Below are positions 35,602 to 45,363 of a DNA stretch of 64,000 bases, one piece after another; positions within the stretch are counted from its first letter, which is position 1, and the number at the start of each line of letters is the position of its first letter. The stretch is from Pirellulales bacterium. GTDB taxonomy: Bacteria; Planctomycetota; Planctomycetia; Pirellulales; JAEUIK01. The stretch covers positions 124,001 through 188,000 of the forward strand of contig JAHBXR010000001.1 in the NCBI GenBank assembly GCA_019636335.1, given 5' to 3'. The notes under the pieces are model-generated. The model worked only from the letters and a program-made list of their open reading frames with translations, did not search any database and was not told the origin of the DNA. The position numbers were made by a program, and so were the translations under genes.

Positions 35602-37455
35602 GTGTCTTTCGGATCTTCGCACGACGCGAAAGAGCAAGTGCGCCAAGCGATCGATATCGCCGACTTGATTGGCGAATACGTTCAGCTCCGGCGTCAAGGG
35701 AGCGGCTACGTCGCTCTCTGTCCGTGGCACGACGACTCCCGTCCCAGCCTGCAGGTGAATCCCACGCGCCAATCGTGGAAGTGTTGGGTCTGCGACGTCG
35801 GCGGCGACATCTTCAGTTGGACCATGAAGCAGGAGGGGGTCGAATTCCCCGAGGCCCTGCGCATGCTCGCCGATCGGGCTGGCATCTCCATCGCACGCCC
35901 CGGCGGTCATCAAACCGCCGCTGGCGAAGCGGTCGAAGACGAACGCCGCGCACTTTTCCAGACGATGGCCTGGGCCGAGGAACAATACCACGACTTCCTC
36001 GTCCGCGCCGACGAGGCCGAAGTCGCCCGCCGTTATCTCCGCGAGCGCGGCATCACGGACGACAGCCTGCATCGATTTCATCTCGGCTTCGCGCCCGATC
36101 GCCGCGACTGGATCACGAATCGCGCCCGGCAGGCGGACGTCTCGGTCGAGCGACTAGAAAAGGTCGGCGTTCTTGGGCGTTCGCAGGAACGCGGTGATCT
36201 CTATGAGCGGTTCCGCGGCCGCGTGTTGTTCTCGATTCGCGACGCGCAGGGCCGCCCCGTCGGCATGGGGGGGCGACTGCTGCCGGAATTGAACCTGTCG
36301 AGTCCCGCCAAGTACGTGAACTCTCCGGAGACACCACTATTCTCGAAGAGTCATTTGCTCTACGGGATGGATGTCTCGCGGCAGGGGATTCAGCGTACGA
36401 AAATGGTGCTCGTCACCGAGGGCTATACCGACTGCATCGCCGCGCATCAGGCGGGCTTCGACAACACGGTTGCGGTGCTCGGCACTGCCTTAGGCGAACG
36501 ACACACGAAACTGCTTCGCCGCGTTTCCGATCGTGTCGTGCTGATTCTCGACGGCGACGATGCTGGTCAGCGCCGGTCGAACGAAGTGCTCGAATTGTTC
36601 CTGGCCGAGCAGCTCGACCTGCGGATCGCCACGCTGCCCGAGGGGCTCGACCCCAGCGATTTTCTGCAGCAGCGTGGGGCGGATGCCTTTCGCGAGTTCG
36701 TCGAACAGGCGCCAGACGCGCTGGATTTCAAGTTCCAGACCGCCTTTTCCTCGGTCGGAGCTGCTGGCAGCATCCACCAAACGTCTGAGGCCGTGGACGA
36801 GATTCTCCGCTCGCTGGCCAGGGTTGGCACAAGCGCGGTGGCCAGCTCGACGGCGGCTGCCTTGAAAGAGGATCAAATACTTTACCGCTTGGGGCGCCGG
36901 GCAGGCGTTTCCGAGGATCGGTTACGTGCCCGTTTGGCGGATCTTCGCAAATCGACGCGTCGATCTGCTCCCCAGGTGGCGCCAATCGCCAGTGAGGCGG
37001 TACCCCCCACGCTCAACTTCTGGGAGAGCGAGCTATTCGAGGTGTTATTGCAGCGACCGGCTGCGTTTGCGGAGTTGCGCGAGGTCGTGGATGTCGACGA
37101 ACATTTGCCGTCGCCTGCCGCCAAGCTGCTCTTTAGCCTGACGTCCGGTTTGGCCGACGATGGCGAAACCTTCGACTTCGATCGACTGATGCTGGAACTC
37201 GAGTCGCCGGTGCTCAAATCGCTGCTAGTCGATCTCGATGAACGTGGACGCGCGAAGGATGCGCAAACTTTGGATGAGCGTGTGCGCGATGTCGTGGCGG
37301 GATTTCGCCAGCGCACGGCGCAGAGCAAGAACCGTGCCCAGACGGTGGCACTTGGCGAGCATGGAGTCGCCGAAGATGAAGAGTTGAAGATCCTGCAAGA
37401 AATTTTCGAGCAGGAGAGAAAACGGCATGGCATTTCCGTGCCCACGGATGGGTAG
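35602..37455 (+). CDS. dnaG: DNA primase
   Basis: 617 residues from a GTG at 35602, preceded by GGGGGA at about six bases; a GTG at 35557 is in frame but adds an unlikely Pro/Arg segment. Zinc ribbon: C40, H43, C61, C64 (CPWH then CWVC), the CHC2 class. The TOPRIM core follows with TEGYTDCIAAHQAG and VLILDGDDAGQRR (catalytic Glu and Asp triad). The C-terminal helicase-binding part (about 400-617) is divergent but helical. Synthesises RNA primers at the fork. A sigma70 promoter precedes it, and rpoD follows 114 bases downstream. Confidence 0.96.
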   Translation: MSFGSSHDAKEQVRQAIDIADLIGEYVQLRRQGSGYVALCPWHDDSRPSLQVNPTRQSWKCWVCDVGGDIFSWTMKQEGVEFPEALRMLADRAGISIARPGGHQTAAGEAVEDERRALFQTMAWAEEQYHDFLVRADEAEVARRYLRERGITDDSLHRFHLGFAPDRRDWITNRARQADVSVERLEKVGVLGRSQERGDLYERFRGRVLFSIRDAQGRPVGMGGRLLPELNLSSPAKYVNSPETPLFSKSHLLYGMDVSRQGIQRTKMVLVTEGYTDCIAAHQAGFDNTVAVLGTALGERHTKLLRRVSDRVVLILDGDDAGQRRSNEVLELFLAEQLDLRIATLPEGLDPSDFLQQRGADAFREFVEQAPDALDFKFQTAFSSVGAAGSIHQTSEAVDEILRSLARVGTSAVASSTAAALKEDQILYRLGRRAGVSEDRLRARLADLRKSTRRSAPQVAPIASEAVPPTLNFWESELFEVLLQRPAAFAELREVVDVDEHLPSPAAKLLFSLTSGLADDGETFDFDRLMLELESPVLKSLLVDLDERGRAKDAQTLDERVRDVVAGFRQRTAQSKNRAQTVALGEHGVAEDEELKILQEIFEQERKRHGISVPTDG

Positions 37456-37569
37456 GGATGCCGCACCTTCTGGTCGTGGCCGAATCCGCTAGTTGAATCG
37501 GACCAGCGGCCCAGACCATAATCGTCTCAGTGAGCGCGCGACAATCGCGACGTTCGGGAGGAGCGACAG

Positions 37570-39276
37570 GTGTACGATTTGGACAAAGACCTGCAGGATT
37601 TGGTCGCCTTGGGCAAGGCTCAAGGATTTCTCACGTACGATCAAGTCAACGACTATCTACCGGATGAAGCGGTTCATCCGGAGAAGCTCGATTCGTTGCT
37701 CGTGGCGCTGGAAGATCAGGGGATCGAACTGGTGAGCGAAGCGCCCGAGCATTCGTTCGCCGAAGACGTGCGAGCGGAGCGCAGCGAACGCGTCGAACGC
37801 CCGGCGCCGGCGACGGTGGAAGAAGCCTCGCACGTGGAAAACGAAGAAGAGGTTCCCAGCGGCGACGCGCCGGCGTCGAACGATGAAGGGGGACGCTGGA
37901 GCGACGACCCCGTTCGCTTGTATCTGACGCAGATGGCCGAGATTCCCCTGCTGACCCGCGAGCAGGAAATTGCGCTGGCCAAGCGGATCGAGATCACCCG
38001 CAAACGATTTCGCCGCACGGTGCTGGCCTGCGATTACTCGCTGCAGGCCACGCTCGAGACCCTGGAAAAAGTCTTTGCCGGCATGCTGCCGTTCGATCGC
38101 ACGATCAAGGTCTCGCTCACCGAGCGCTTGACCAAGGAGCAGATCCTGGCGCGTATGCCGCACAACCTGAAGACGCTCGGTCACCTGGTGGCCGTGAATC
38201 GCCAGGAGTTCCGCCGGGTGATCAATCGCAAGCTGCCGCGCGAGGAACGTCGCGCGGCGCTCGTGCGCTTCCAGAATCGTCGCCGCCGCGCGATCACGTT
38301 GCTCGAGGAGTTGAGTCTTCGCACGCGTCGCGTGCAGCCGATGATGAAGCGGCTGGAAGAGATCTCCCTGCAGATGGACAAGCTGCAAGTGAAGATCGCG
38401 GCGCTCGAGGGCAATTCGGCCGCGGCCGACGATCGGGCGAATTTGCGCCGCGAGCTGCGCGACCTGATGCTGATGACGCTCGAAAGCCCGGCCACCCTGC
38501 GCCGCCGCTGTGCCACGATGCGGGAACAGTTCCGCGATTACGAACTGGCCAAGCGCGAGCTGTCGGGGGGCAATTTGCGGCTGGTGGTCTCGATCGCGAA
38601 GAAGTACCGCAATCGCGGTCTCAGCTTCCTCGACCTGATTCAGGAGGGGAACACGGGGCTCATGCGGGCGGTCGACAAGTACGAGTACCGCCGCGGCTAT
38701 AAGTTCTCGACGTACGCCACGTGGTGGATTCGCCAGGCGATTACCCGCGCGATCGCCGACCAGGCCCGCACGATCCGCATTCCGGTCCATATGATCGAGG
38801 TGCTTTCGCGACTGCGAAACGTCTCGAAGAAGCTGGTGCAGGAACTGGGCCGCGAGCCGACGCCCGAAGAAGCGGCCCAGGCCGCGGGCATCTGCCTGGA
38901 AGAGACGCGCCGCGTGATGAACATCGGCCGCCATCCGGTCAGCCTCGACCGGCCGGTGGGAGAGAGCGAGGACAGCTCGTTCGGCGAGTTCATCGAGGAC
39001 GACGCCACGGAAAGCCCGCTGAGCGCCGCCTCGCACGGGCTGCTCCGCGAGAAGATCGAGGGACTCTTGAAGACCCTCACCTATCGCGAGCGGGAGATTA
39101 TCCGCCTGCGTTACGGCCTGGGAGATGGCTATACCTACACCCTGGAAGAGGTGGGCCGCATCTTCAAGGTGACACGCGAACGTGTCCGCCAGATCGAGGC
39201 CAAGGCGGTCCGCAAGCTGCAGCACCCGGTGCGGAGCAAGCAGATCGAGGGCTTCCTCGAGGGCATCGCCAGCTAG
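37570..39276 (+). CDS. rpoD: RNA polymerase primary sigma factor (sigma-70)
   Basis: 568 residues from a GTG at 37570 (GGAGG eight bases upstream). Region 1.1 is short ([21 protein letters not shown]), region 1.2 is [20 protein letters not shown], then a non-conserved insertion of about 180 residues, region 2 with [19 protein letters not shown] and [17 protein letters not shown] (-10 recognition), region 3, and region 4 with [14 protein letters not shown] and [13 protein letters not shown]. All regions of a primary sigma factor are present. Follows dnaG as in the macromolecular-synthesis operon, but rpsU is absent. Ended by an intrinsic terminator. Confidence 0.97.
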   Translation: MYDLDKDLQDLVALGKAQGFLTYDQVNDYLPDEAVHPEKLDSLLVALEDQGIELVSEAPEHSFAEDVRAERSERVERPAPATVEEASHVENEEEVPSGDAPASNDEGGRWSDDPVRLYLTQMAEIPLLTREQEIALAKRIEITRKRFRRTVLACDYSLQATLETLEKVFAGMLPFDRTIKVSLTERLTKEQILARMPHNLKTLGHLVAVNRQEFRRVINRKLPREERRAALVRFQNRRRRAITLLEELSLRTRRVQPMMKRLEEISLQMDKLQVKIAALEGNSAAADDRANLRRELRDLMLMTLESPATLRRRCATMREQFRDYELAKRELSGGNLRLVVSIAKKYRNRGLSFLDLIQEGNTGLMRAVDKYEYRRGYKFSTYATWWIRQAITRAIADQARTIRIPVHMIEVLSRLRNVSKKLVQELGREPTPEEAAQAAGICLEETRRVMNIGRHPVSLDRPVGESEDSSFGEFIEDDATESPLSAASHGLLREKIEGLLKTLTYREREIIRLRYGLGDGYTYTLEEVGRIFKVTRERVRQIEAKAVRKLQHPVRSKQIEGFLEGIAS

Positions 39277-39310
39277 GCGGCTGTCCGACGAGCGACAAAC
39301 GACAAGCGAG

Positions 39311-39341
39311 AAACCGCTGGTCCCACGACCAGCGGTTTTTT
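39311..39341 (+). terminator. Intrinsic terminator after rpoD
   Basis: Perfect 12-bp stem AAACCGCTGGTC/GACCAGCGGTTT with loop CCAC, running straight into TTTTTT. It lies 34 bases past the rpoD stop. A TATACT just after it (39348-39353) could be the -10 of the next gene. Confidence 0.9.
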
Positions 39342-39402
39342 GTTTGCTATACTGGAATCCGGCCAGCTATTCGGACGCGCGATTCTTCAGCATGAGGCAT
39401 CC

Positions 39403-40125
39403 ATGACCTTTCCGGCAGGCAGTCTGCTTGAACTGCACCGCATCCACCAGCAATTGAGCGATCTCGAGGATCGGCTCGAGCGCGGGCCCAAGCAGGTCCG
39501 CGCCCGTCAGGGCAACGTCACCCGGCTCGAAGAGGAGTTGAACTCCGCCAAGAACCAGGTGAAGCAGACGATGATGCAGGCGGACCAGAAACAGCTCCAA
39601 CTCAAGTCGAACGAAGCAAAGATCAAGGAATTGCGGGTCAAGCTGAATCAGTGCAGCACGAATCGCGAATTCCAGGCTCTGAAAGATCAGATCGCCGCGG
39701 ACGAGATGGCCAATAGCGTGCTGGCCGACGAGATTCTCGAGGCACTCGAGAAAGTCGACGACTTGAAGCGTCTCGTCATCGACGCCGAGGGGCAAGTCGC
39801 CAAGGGACGCGAGGAGTTGGCCAAGGTCGAGACCACGGTTCGCGAGCAGGAAGGGCTCATTCGCGGCGATATCGATCGGCTGCGCGCTGAATTGGCCACG
39901 GCCGAAGCGCTGCTGCCGGTGGATGTGCGCGACGGCTACGACCGCATCGTGCGCTCGCGAGGCTCCGACGCTTTGGCCAGCGTGCAGGGGGACGTCTGCG
40001 GCGGGTGCTTCCAGCAACTCACGCCGAACATGGCGAATGAGTTGCTGCTGGGACGCGTGGTCTTCTGCAAGAGTTGCGGTCGCATGCTCTATCTGTCCGA
40101 AGAGCGCACCCCCGGCAAAGGGTAA
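39403..40125 (+). CDS. Coiled-coil protein with C4 zinc ribbon (zf-RING_7 / CT398-like)
   Basis: 240 residues from the ATG at 39403 (GAGG upstream). Residues 1-175 form a long two-stranded coiled coil (IHQQLSDLEDRLERGPKQVR; LRVKLNQCSTNREFQALKDQ), then DVCGGCFQQLTP and VVFCKSCGRMLY supply two CxxC knuckles (about residues 202-205 and 224-227). CT398-like proteins of Chlamydia interact with RNA polymerase sigma and secretion partners. In planctomycetes the gene often neighbours rpoD; the role is unproven. Followed by an intrinsic terminator. Confidence 0.88.
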   Translation: MTFPAGSLLELHRIHQQLSDLEDRLERGPKQVRARQGNVTRLEEELNSAKNQVKQTMMQADQKQLQLKSNEAKIKELRVKLNQCSTNREFQALKDQIAADEMANSVLADEILEALEKVDDLKRLVIDAEGQVAKGREELAKVETTVREQEGLIRGDIDRLRAELATAEALLPVDVRDGYDRIVRSRGSDALASVQGDVCGGCFQQLTPNMANELLLGRVVFCKSCGRMLYLSEERTPGKG

Positions 40126-40209
40126 TAACCCCCCGGCAGGCCGGCCAGTCGGCCGGCGTCTGGGCATCTTTACAGTACGTTCTTTGCAGGCCAGAATATT
40201 CGCTGACGC

Positions 40210-40241
40210 GCGGCTCCCAGAGGTGGGGGCCGCCTTTTTTT
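40210..40241 (+). terminator. Intrinsic terminator after the zinc-ribbon gene
   Basis: 9-bp stem GCGGCTCCC/GGGGGCCGC (one G-T pair) with a 6-base loop, one C, then seven T. It lies 85 bases past the stop at 40125 and 98 bases before greA. Confidence 0.85.
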
Positions 40242-40338
40242 GGAACGACGCACCGCGGCGTTCCTCGTACGAGATCGGTTACGTTTCCGTCCTTTCGCCG
40301 CGCGGACGCAAGTGCCGCCCAATCTGCCGAGGTGTTCC

Positions 40339-40824
40339 ATGGTTGAACGGATCCCCATGACCCGTAAAGGTTACGACAAGCTCAAGGCCGAGCTGGAGCA
40401 TCTCGAAGGAGTGGAAGAGCCCAAGTTGGCGCAGCGCGTGGCCGACGCCCGCTCGGAAGGGGACCTCAGCGAAAACGCCGAATACCACGGCGCTCGCGAG
40501 TCGCACGCGATGCTGCATGCCAAGATCAACCTGCTCAAGGACAAGCTGAGCCGGGCCTCGCTCGTCGATCCGGCCACGCTCCCCAAGGGGGAGGTCGTCT
40601 TCGGCGTGACGGTCGTGGTCAAGGATCTCAACTTCGGCGACGAGGAGTCGTTCACCCTGGTCGGCGCCGGCGAAGAAGACTACGACGTGGGCAAGATTCT
40701 GGTCACCAGCCCACTGGCACAAGGGCTGATGGGAAAGAAGGTTGGCGAGACCGTCGAGATTCCCGTGCCCGCCGGCACGCTGAACTACAAGATTCTCGAA
40801 ATTCGCCTCGAAGACGAGGAATAA
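40339..40824 (+). CDS. greA: Transcription elongation factor GreA
   Basis: 161 residues from the ATG at 40339 (GAGGT five to six bases upstream). N-terminal coiled coil with the acidic tip [13 protein letters not shown] (D and E residues that reach into the RNA polymerase secondary channel), then the FKBP-like C-terminal domain ([34 protein letters not shown]). Stimulates RNA cleavage in backtracked complexes. Placed after the primary sigma factor and the zinc-ribbon gene, so transcription functions cluster here. Confidence 0.97.
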   Translation: MVERIPMTRKGYDKLKAELEHLEGVEEPKLAQRVADARSEGDLSENAEYHGARESHAMLHAKINLLKDKLSRASLVDPATLPKGEVVFGVTVVVKDLNFGDEESFTLVGAGEEDYDVGKILVTSPLAQGLMGKKVGETVEIPVPAGTLNYKILEIRLEDEE

Positions 40825-40859
40825 CCGCGAGCGAGGTTCGCGCGAGCAGCAGCCTGGTC

Positions 40860-42062
40860 TCAGGGAGCTTCGGCGCCGCTGGCCATGTTGACTTCGACGG
40901 CCGGCTCGATGGCTTCGGCCTCGCTACCGGCGGCCTGGGCGTCGAGGATTTCGACTTCGCGGCCATCCGTCAGGCGGTGTTGGCCCCGCACTACCACCGT
41001 GCGAAACTCCGCGGGAAGCTCGCGCACGATCAGTTCGCTACCCTGTTCGAGCGCGCCGAGCAAAGGATAACGCACCGCCTTGTTCTGCGCGTCGATCGCG
41101 AACAAGAACAGCTCGCCTTCGCGGAAGACACCTGCCGTCAACGGTAGGCGATACGCCTCGACCTCGTCGACGACGATGTTCGCCCGGGCAATCAGGCCCG
41201 GCTTGAGTTGATTTTCGGTGTTGTCGACGACGATCTCGACTTCGAACAATCCGGTCTGCTGATCGGAGGCCTCGGCCACCTCGTGGACAACGCCATCGAC
41301 CGCCGGGCGAGGACGGCCGTAGAGGTCGCGGGCCAGCAATTCGAGGTGTACCCGCTGCCCGAGGCGCAGTTCCTGGATGCGCGATTCCGGAATGCCGACG
41401 ACGAGGAGCAGCTTGTCGGTTTCGAGCACTTCGAACACGGCCTGATGAGGATTCACCGATTCGCCCACGCTGAGCGTGCGCCGCGAGATGACGCCGGGCA
41501 CGGGGGTGATGAGCAGGCGGTCTTCGAGGGCTTTTTCGGCAGTGGTCGTTTCGGCCTCGGCCTCGGCCAGTCGCGTGATCAAGTCGGTGTATTCGGCATC
41601 GGTCACGGCGCCGGGGACCCGTTCTTTGGTGCGTTCGACCCGCGCGAGATCGGCCTGCGCCTTTTCGAGCAGAGCCTTGGCACGCTTGAGCCGTGCGGAC
41701 TCGGTGCGCGCATCGAGTTCGGCGATGATCTGCCCCGCGTCGACGCGATCGCCGACGTCGAGTGGCTTGCCCGCGGCATTGGTGCCGAGCGACGTGACGC
41801 GCCCTCCCACCTCGAACGCCAGTGGATGCCGCTCGAAGGGACGCAGCATGCCGGCGAAGCGGACGACGATCTCGACCAACTCCGGTTCGACTTGTTGGAC
41901 GGCCACCGGGGTCTTGGGAATGACGATCTCGCGCGCCTTCTCGGCCTCGTGAGATCCGCCCCAGCTCCACGAGCCGTTGCCGATACCGATGGTGAACATC
42001 AAGATCAGCGATGCGACCGTCACGATCGAGACGCCGATGTAATCGCTTATTTTGAACTTCAT
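40860..42062 (-). CDS. RND-type periplasmic adaptor (membrane fusion) protein
   Basis: 400 residues. An N-terminal membrane helix (GVSIVTVASLILMFTIGIG), a beta-barrel start (VEIVVRFAGMLRPFERHPLA), lipoyl half GRVTSLG with VGDRVDAGQIIAELDA, a coiled hairpin, the return lipoyl LITPVPGVISRRTLSVGE, and C-terminal barrel and MP domains (IPESRIQELRLGQRV; GLIARANIVVDE). Typical MexA-like adaptor, though no RND pump or TolC is encoded next to it. The gene downstream of it on this strand is absent; it ends near greA in a tail-to-tail arrangement. Confidence 0.92.
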   Translation of the reverse strand: MKFKISDYIGVSIVTVASLILMFTIGIGNGSWSWGGSHEAEKAREIVIPKTPVAVQQVEPELVEIVVRFAGMLRPFERHPLAFEVGGRVTSLGTNAAGKPLDVGDRVDAGQIIAELDARTESARLKRAKALLEKAQADLARVERTKERVPGAVTDAEYTDLITRLAEAEAETTTAEKALEDRLLITPVPGVISRRTLSVGESVNPHQAVFEVLETDKLLLVVGIPESRIQELRLGQRVHLELLARDLYGRPRPAVDGVVHEVAEASDQQTGLFEVEIVVDNTENQLKPGLIARANIVVDEVEAYRLPLTAGVFREGELFLFAIDAQNKAVRYPLLGALEQGSELIVRELPAEFRTVVVRGQHRLTDGREVEILDAQAAGSEAEAIEPAVEVNMASGAEAP

Positions 42063-42216
42063 GCGGGGGGAAACCGTGCCCCGACGTACCGGGGCGGGAG
42101 AGAAATTAGCCTACGAATCAAACGATAGATACGAACTCGATCCTGTTCAAGGGCGATTGTTGGAGTTTAAGGGCGGTGTGTGGCGCCAGAGGCGATCATG
42201 GTCGATTTCGATCCTC

Positions 42217-42513
42217 TCACGAGAGCAGTTTGTCCAGTCTGGCGGAGAGCTCCTGCTGGCTAATCCCGCGTACCAGGACTCGTTTCGCCCGCGACGTCGC
42301 TCCCCGAACCAACGAAAGCTGATTGGGCCGCAGGCCCAGCGTCTCGGCAAGTCCTTCGATCAAGGCCCGGTTTGCTTGCCCTTTTTCGGCCGCTTCCGCT
42401 ACTCCGAATTTTAACGCGCCGCCGTGTTCTCCCAGCACGCCACATTTGCGTGCCGCAGGTCTCGCCTGCACGGGTAGCAAAACACCCTCGCTCGACGTCT
42501 CCAGGGCGATCAT
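42217..42513 (-). CDS. DUF167 / YggU family protein
   Basis: 98 residues. VLLPVQARPAARKCGV, ALKFGVAEAAEKGQANRALIEGLA and LSLVRGATSRAKRVLV are the three diagnostic segments of the small alpha/beta YggU fold; the function is unknown. The start codon overlaps the yggS stop as ATGA, so translation is coupled. The yggS-yggU pairing is seen in many bacteria. A continuous frame through both genes exists by chance; they are separate proteins. Confidence 0.9.
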   Translation of the reverse strand: MIALETSSEGVLLPVQARPAARKCGVLGEHGGALKFGVAEAAEKGQANRALIEGLAETLGLRPNQLSLVRGATSRAKRVLVRGISQQELSARLDKLLS

Positions 42514-43217
42514 GTTTCGATTCCCTCGAAGAGCGCCGATCCGACACGTACCAGCGTCGCCCCCTCCTCGATAGCCACGCCATAGTCCTGGCTCATGCCC
42601 ATCGATAGTTCGCCGAGCGAGATCTCGGGCGGACAGTTTCTCGCCAGGCGATCTCGCAACTCTCGCAGGCTGGCGAACTGACGCTGCGCCGTGGCGAGCT
42701 TGCCATCGCCACTGGCCATCCCCATCAGGCCGAGCACCCGAAGGTGGGGCAATCGGGCCATCTCGACCAGTCCCTGCTCCACCTCTTCCGGAGCGAATCC
42801 GTGCTTGGCCGATTCGTCCGAGATATTCACCTCTATCAATACCCGGGCGGGGGAGGTCTGGTTGCGGGCGTTCTCCTCGATTGCCGCCGCCAGACGGAGG
42901 CTGTCGACCGAGTGGATCAGGTACGCGCAGGGGAGGGTGCGGGCCACCTTGTTTCGCTGCAAATGCCCGATCAGGTGCCAGCGAAGGGCCGGGTTGGCAA
43001 GCGTATCGTGTTTGTGCCACAGCTCTTGTGGGCGGCTTTCGCCCAGATCGAAGCAGCCCGCCTCGGCGACGGCCCGCGCTGTCTCGACGCCGGCGTACTT
43101 GGTCACGCACACCAGGGTAATCGCGTCGGCCGGGCGACCGCTACGTGCGGCCGCATCGGCGATGCTGGCGCGCACGGCGGCAAGATTCTCGGCGATTTGC
43201 GCGGCCGTATACGGCAT
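42510..43217 (-). CDS. YggS family pyridoxal phosphate homeostasis protein
   Basis: 235 residues. K40 in LVCVTKYAGVE is the PLP-binding lysine; LGESRPQEL, LRWHLIGHLQRNK, VLIEVNISDESAKHGF and LSMGMSQDYGVAIEEGATLVR are all present. A PLP-carrier/homeostasis protein of the alanine racemase-like barrel fold (PROSC/YggS). It overlaps the DUF167 gene by four bases. Confidence 0.95.
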   Translation of the reverse strand: MPYTAAQIAENLAAVRASIADAAARSGRPADAITLVCVTKYAGVETARAVAEAGCFDLGESRPQELWHKHDTLANPALRWHLIGHLQRNKVARTLPCAYLIHSVDSLRLAAAIEENARNQTSPARVLIEVNISDESAKHGFAPEEVEQGLVEMARLPHLRVLGLMGMASGDGKLATAQRQFASLRELRDRLARNCPPEISLGELSMGMSQDYGVAIEEGATLVRVGSALFEGIET

Positions 43218-43319
43218 GGTTGGGCAAGGGCAGGGGGAGCGGGGCGCGCCCGACGCACGTCCGATCGCGTCGCGGCACGATTCGATTATAGTTCCCCGCG
43301 GCCGGCGGGCGATGCCGCG

Positions 43320-45140
43320 CTATTCAATCTCGACGATGGCGTCGGTCGTTCCCTCACGCGTGAAGCGCGCCACGAGAAACTCGCTGATCAGGTTCTGGCC
43401 CAGCAGGGTGCGATTGGCCGTCGGCCCGAGCGAGCGATAGATCATGAACTGATCCTTGCCCACCTGCACGCGGAATCCGGCCGCGACGCTGGGGGGGAGC
43501 GTTTCGCGGCGCTCGGCGACGGTCAGACGCCGCCAGGTGCAGGGTTTGCTGCTGCGCCGCGCGTCGAGATCGATGAAGAGCGGAGCATACAATCGACCAT
43601 CGGTGGCCGAGTGTGACAGTCGCAGCGCATCGTCGTCTCGCTCGAGCGTGCCGGGGCTGGGTTCGCTGCGCCATTCGGAGAGGGCCAGCGGCAAGACGAG
43701 CAGATCGTTCTCGCAGCCCGAGATGTACACCTCGCGCGAGTCTTCCGCGGTGCGGAGTTCGGCCCCTTCCAGCAGGGGCAAGCGGCCTTCGTACGAGACG
43801 TTTCGCTCGGCGGCGCCAAGGACGACATCGGCCAGCAAGAGAAACTTATGGCGCCGCGCCAGCACCAATTGGCGTTGCACGGTGATGTCGTTTTCGAATT
43901 CGCCTTCAAGCTCGAGGTACGAGACCTCCTCGTCGGCCAGCCAGCAGACCGATTGCCAGTCTCCCTGCATCCGCAGGGGGCGACCTTCGAGCGCGACCTG
44001 GCAGCCCCACGTGCCGGACCAGAACCGATCGCCACCGCGCACCAGTTCGGTCTGCACGACTTCATCACCGAAGGCCACGCTGAGCAGTTCGCTGCGGCGC
44101 GACCACGACGTGCGAAGCAGCGCCACGCCCGCCTCCTCGGCATGCAGGCTGGCGTCGCGCAGCTTGCGGGCGCGGGCTCCTCCCACCTTCGCGCGGGGCG
44201 CCAGGGCCTCGCGTGCCGCGGCGCGATCTCGTTCGTCGCCGGCCAGTCGCAGCGCCACGGGGAGTACATCGCGACGCCAGGTGGCTACCTCGGCCGGAGC
44301 GAACATCCAGCTTCCGTCGCGGCGCGTCAGACGCAGCAGATTGCGGACGACTTTGGCATAGCGCTTGCGCGAGACCTCGGGCCACACTTCATCGTCGAAT
44401 GCTCGGCCCGATAGGATGAAGGATCGCGTCCAGCAACCGACCAGTGGAACCAGGTCGTCGAGTTGGCAGCAATGGACCATGCCGGCTTCGTCGAGCAGTT
44501 CTTCGAGCCCGGCGGCCAGCGTGCGCTCTCCACGTTCCGCCAGGTCGCGGCAGGTGCGCAACTCGGGAAAGCGATAGGCCATGGCGAGGGGCAACTCGCC
44601 GGCCAAAAGCTGATGCACGAGGGGTGACTCGGCCGGCGACATGCCGTCGGCCTCGTGCGTGGCGCGGACCAGGTGGTCGAGCGCACGCCACCAGACGTCG
44701 GCCGGGGTCTCGCTGGCCAGGGGGGGCAACACCTGGCACCAGGCGAGCGCTTCGAGCGCCGCGCTGGCGTCGCGCGTCAGGTTAGGGCGATCGTCGACCC
44801 AGCTTCGCAAGGCGTCGACCACGCTTGCGCGTGGACGTTTGCCCCGCATCACGATGCGATCCAATTGCACGAGCAGGCTGGCGGTGTCGGCGCCACGGCG
44901 CCCCGTGGAATGCGACCACCACAGGGGCGAGCGCTTGCCATCGAGTGCGGCTGGCCAGACCGGCAGCTTGCGTCGCTCTTCGAGATGCTGCACCCAACTC
45001 TTCCAAGCCGCGTGCCGATCCCAGGCGCCGTCGGCGTCCGAACTGCTCGTCGAGGTGCGTTCTTCAAAGAACTCTGCGAGCCATTGTTCCGCGCTGCTCG
45101 TAGAACGCTCGGCCGCACGGGGAGATTCAATCGTCGTCAT
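43320..45140 (-). CDS. Large hypothetical protein, C-terminus resembling heparinase II/III-type beta domain
   Basis: 606 residues from the ATG at 45140 (GGGGG upstream); the extension to 45269 is not protein-like. No signal peptide. The first 350 residues are helical (VWWRALDHLVRATHEADG; FPELRTCRDLAERGERTL); after about 370 a beta-rich part has GDRFWSGTWGCQVALEGRPL, YLELEGEFENDITVQRQLV and RRHKFLLLADVVLG, as in the C-terminal beta-sandwich of heparinase II/III-like proteins. The catalytic Tyr/His/Asn set of a lyase was not identified. A cytosolic relative, or a non-catalytic member, is possible. Confidence 0.7.
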   Translation of the reverse strand: MTTIESPRAAERSTSSAEQWLAEFFEERTSTSSSDADGAWDRHAAWKSWVQHLEERRKLPVWPAALDGKRSPLWWSHSTGRRGADTASLLVQLDRIVMRGKRPRASVVDALRSWVDDRPNLTRDASAALEALAWCQVLPPLASETPADVWWRALDHLVRATHEADGMSPAESPLVHQLLAGELPLAMAYRFPELRTCRDLAERGERTLAAGLEELLDEAGMVHCCQLDDLVPLVGCWTRSFILSGRAFDDEVWPEVSRKRYAKVVRNLLRLTRRDGSWMFAPAEVATWRRDVLPVALRLAGDERDRAAAREALAPRAKVGGARARKLRDASLHAEEAGVALLRTSWSRRSELLSVAFGDEVVQTELVRGGDRFWSGTWGCQVALEGRPLRMQGDWQSVCWLADEEVSYLELEGEFENDITVQRQLVLARRHKFLLLADVVLGAAERNVSYEGRLPLLEGAELRTAEDSREVYISGCENDLLVLPLALSEWRSEPSPGTLERDDDALRLSHSATDGRLYAPLFIDLDARRSSKPCTWRRLTVAERRETLPPSVAAGFRVQVGKDQFMIYRSLGPTANRTLLGQNLISEFLVARFTREGTTDAIVEIE

Positions 45141-45363
45141 GCCGACCCCCGAGAGTTGCAATCGGTTTCCGTGTCGTCTCATTCGCACGCCTGCGCGTTG
45201 AATTCGACAATTTCGGCAGAGAACGCCCCGTAGGGGGCGTTTGCCCGCGTATTCCCGAGTTGGACGCATTTCCGTGAACCCGATATCTTAGAATTCAACG
45301 TCACCTAGTAAAGTGCCTGCCGCCGCTGGCCCGCCCGAACGAACACGATTCTGGAAAAAAGCC

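Noticed and set aside
42217-43110. Possible yggS-DUF167 fusion or frameshift
   Set aside because: A continuous frame exists only by chance; the two genes are in different frames and overlap by ATGA with intact ends.
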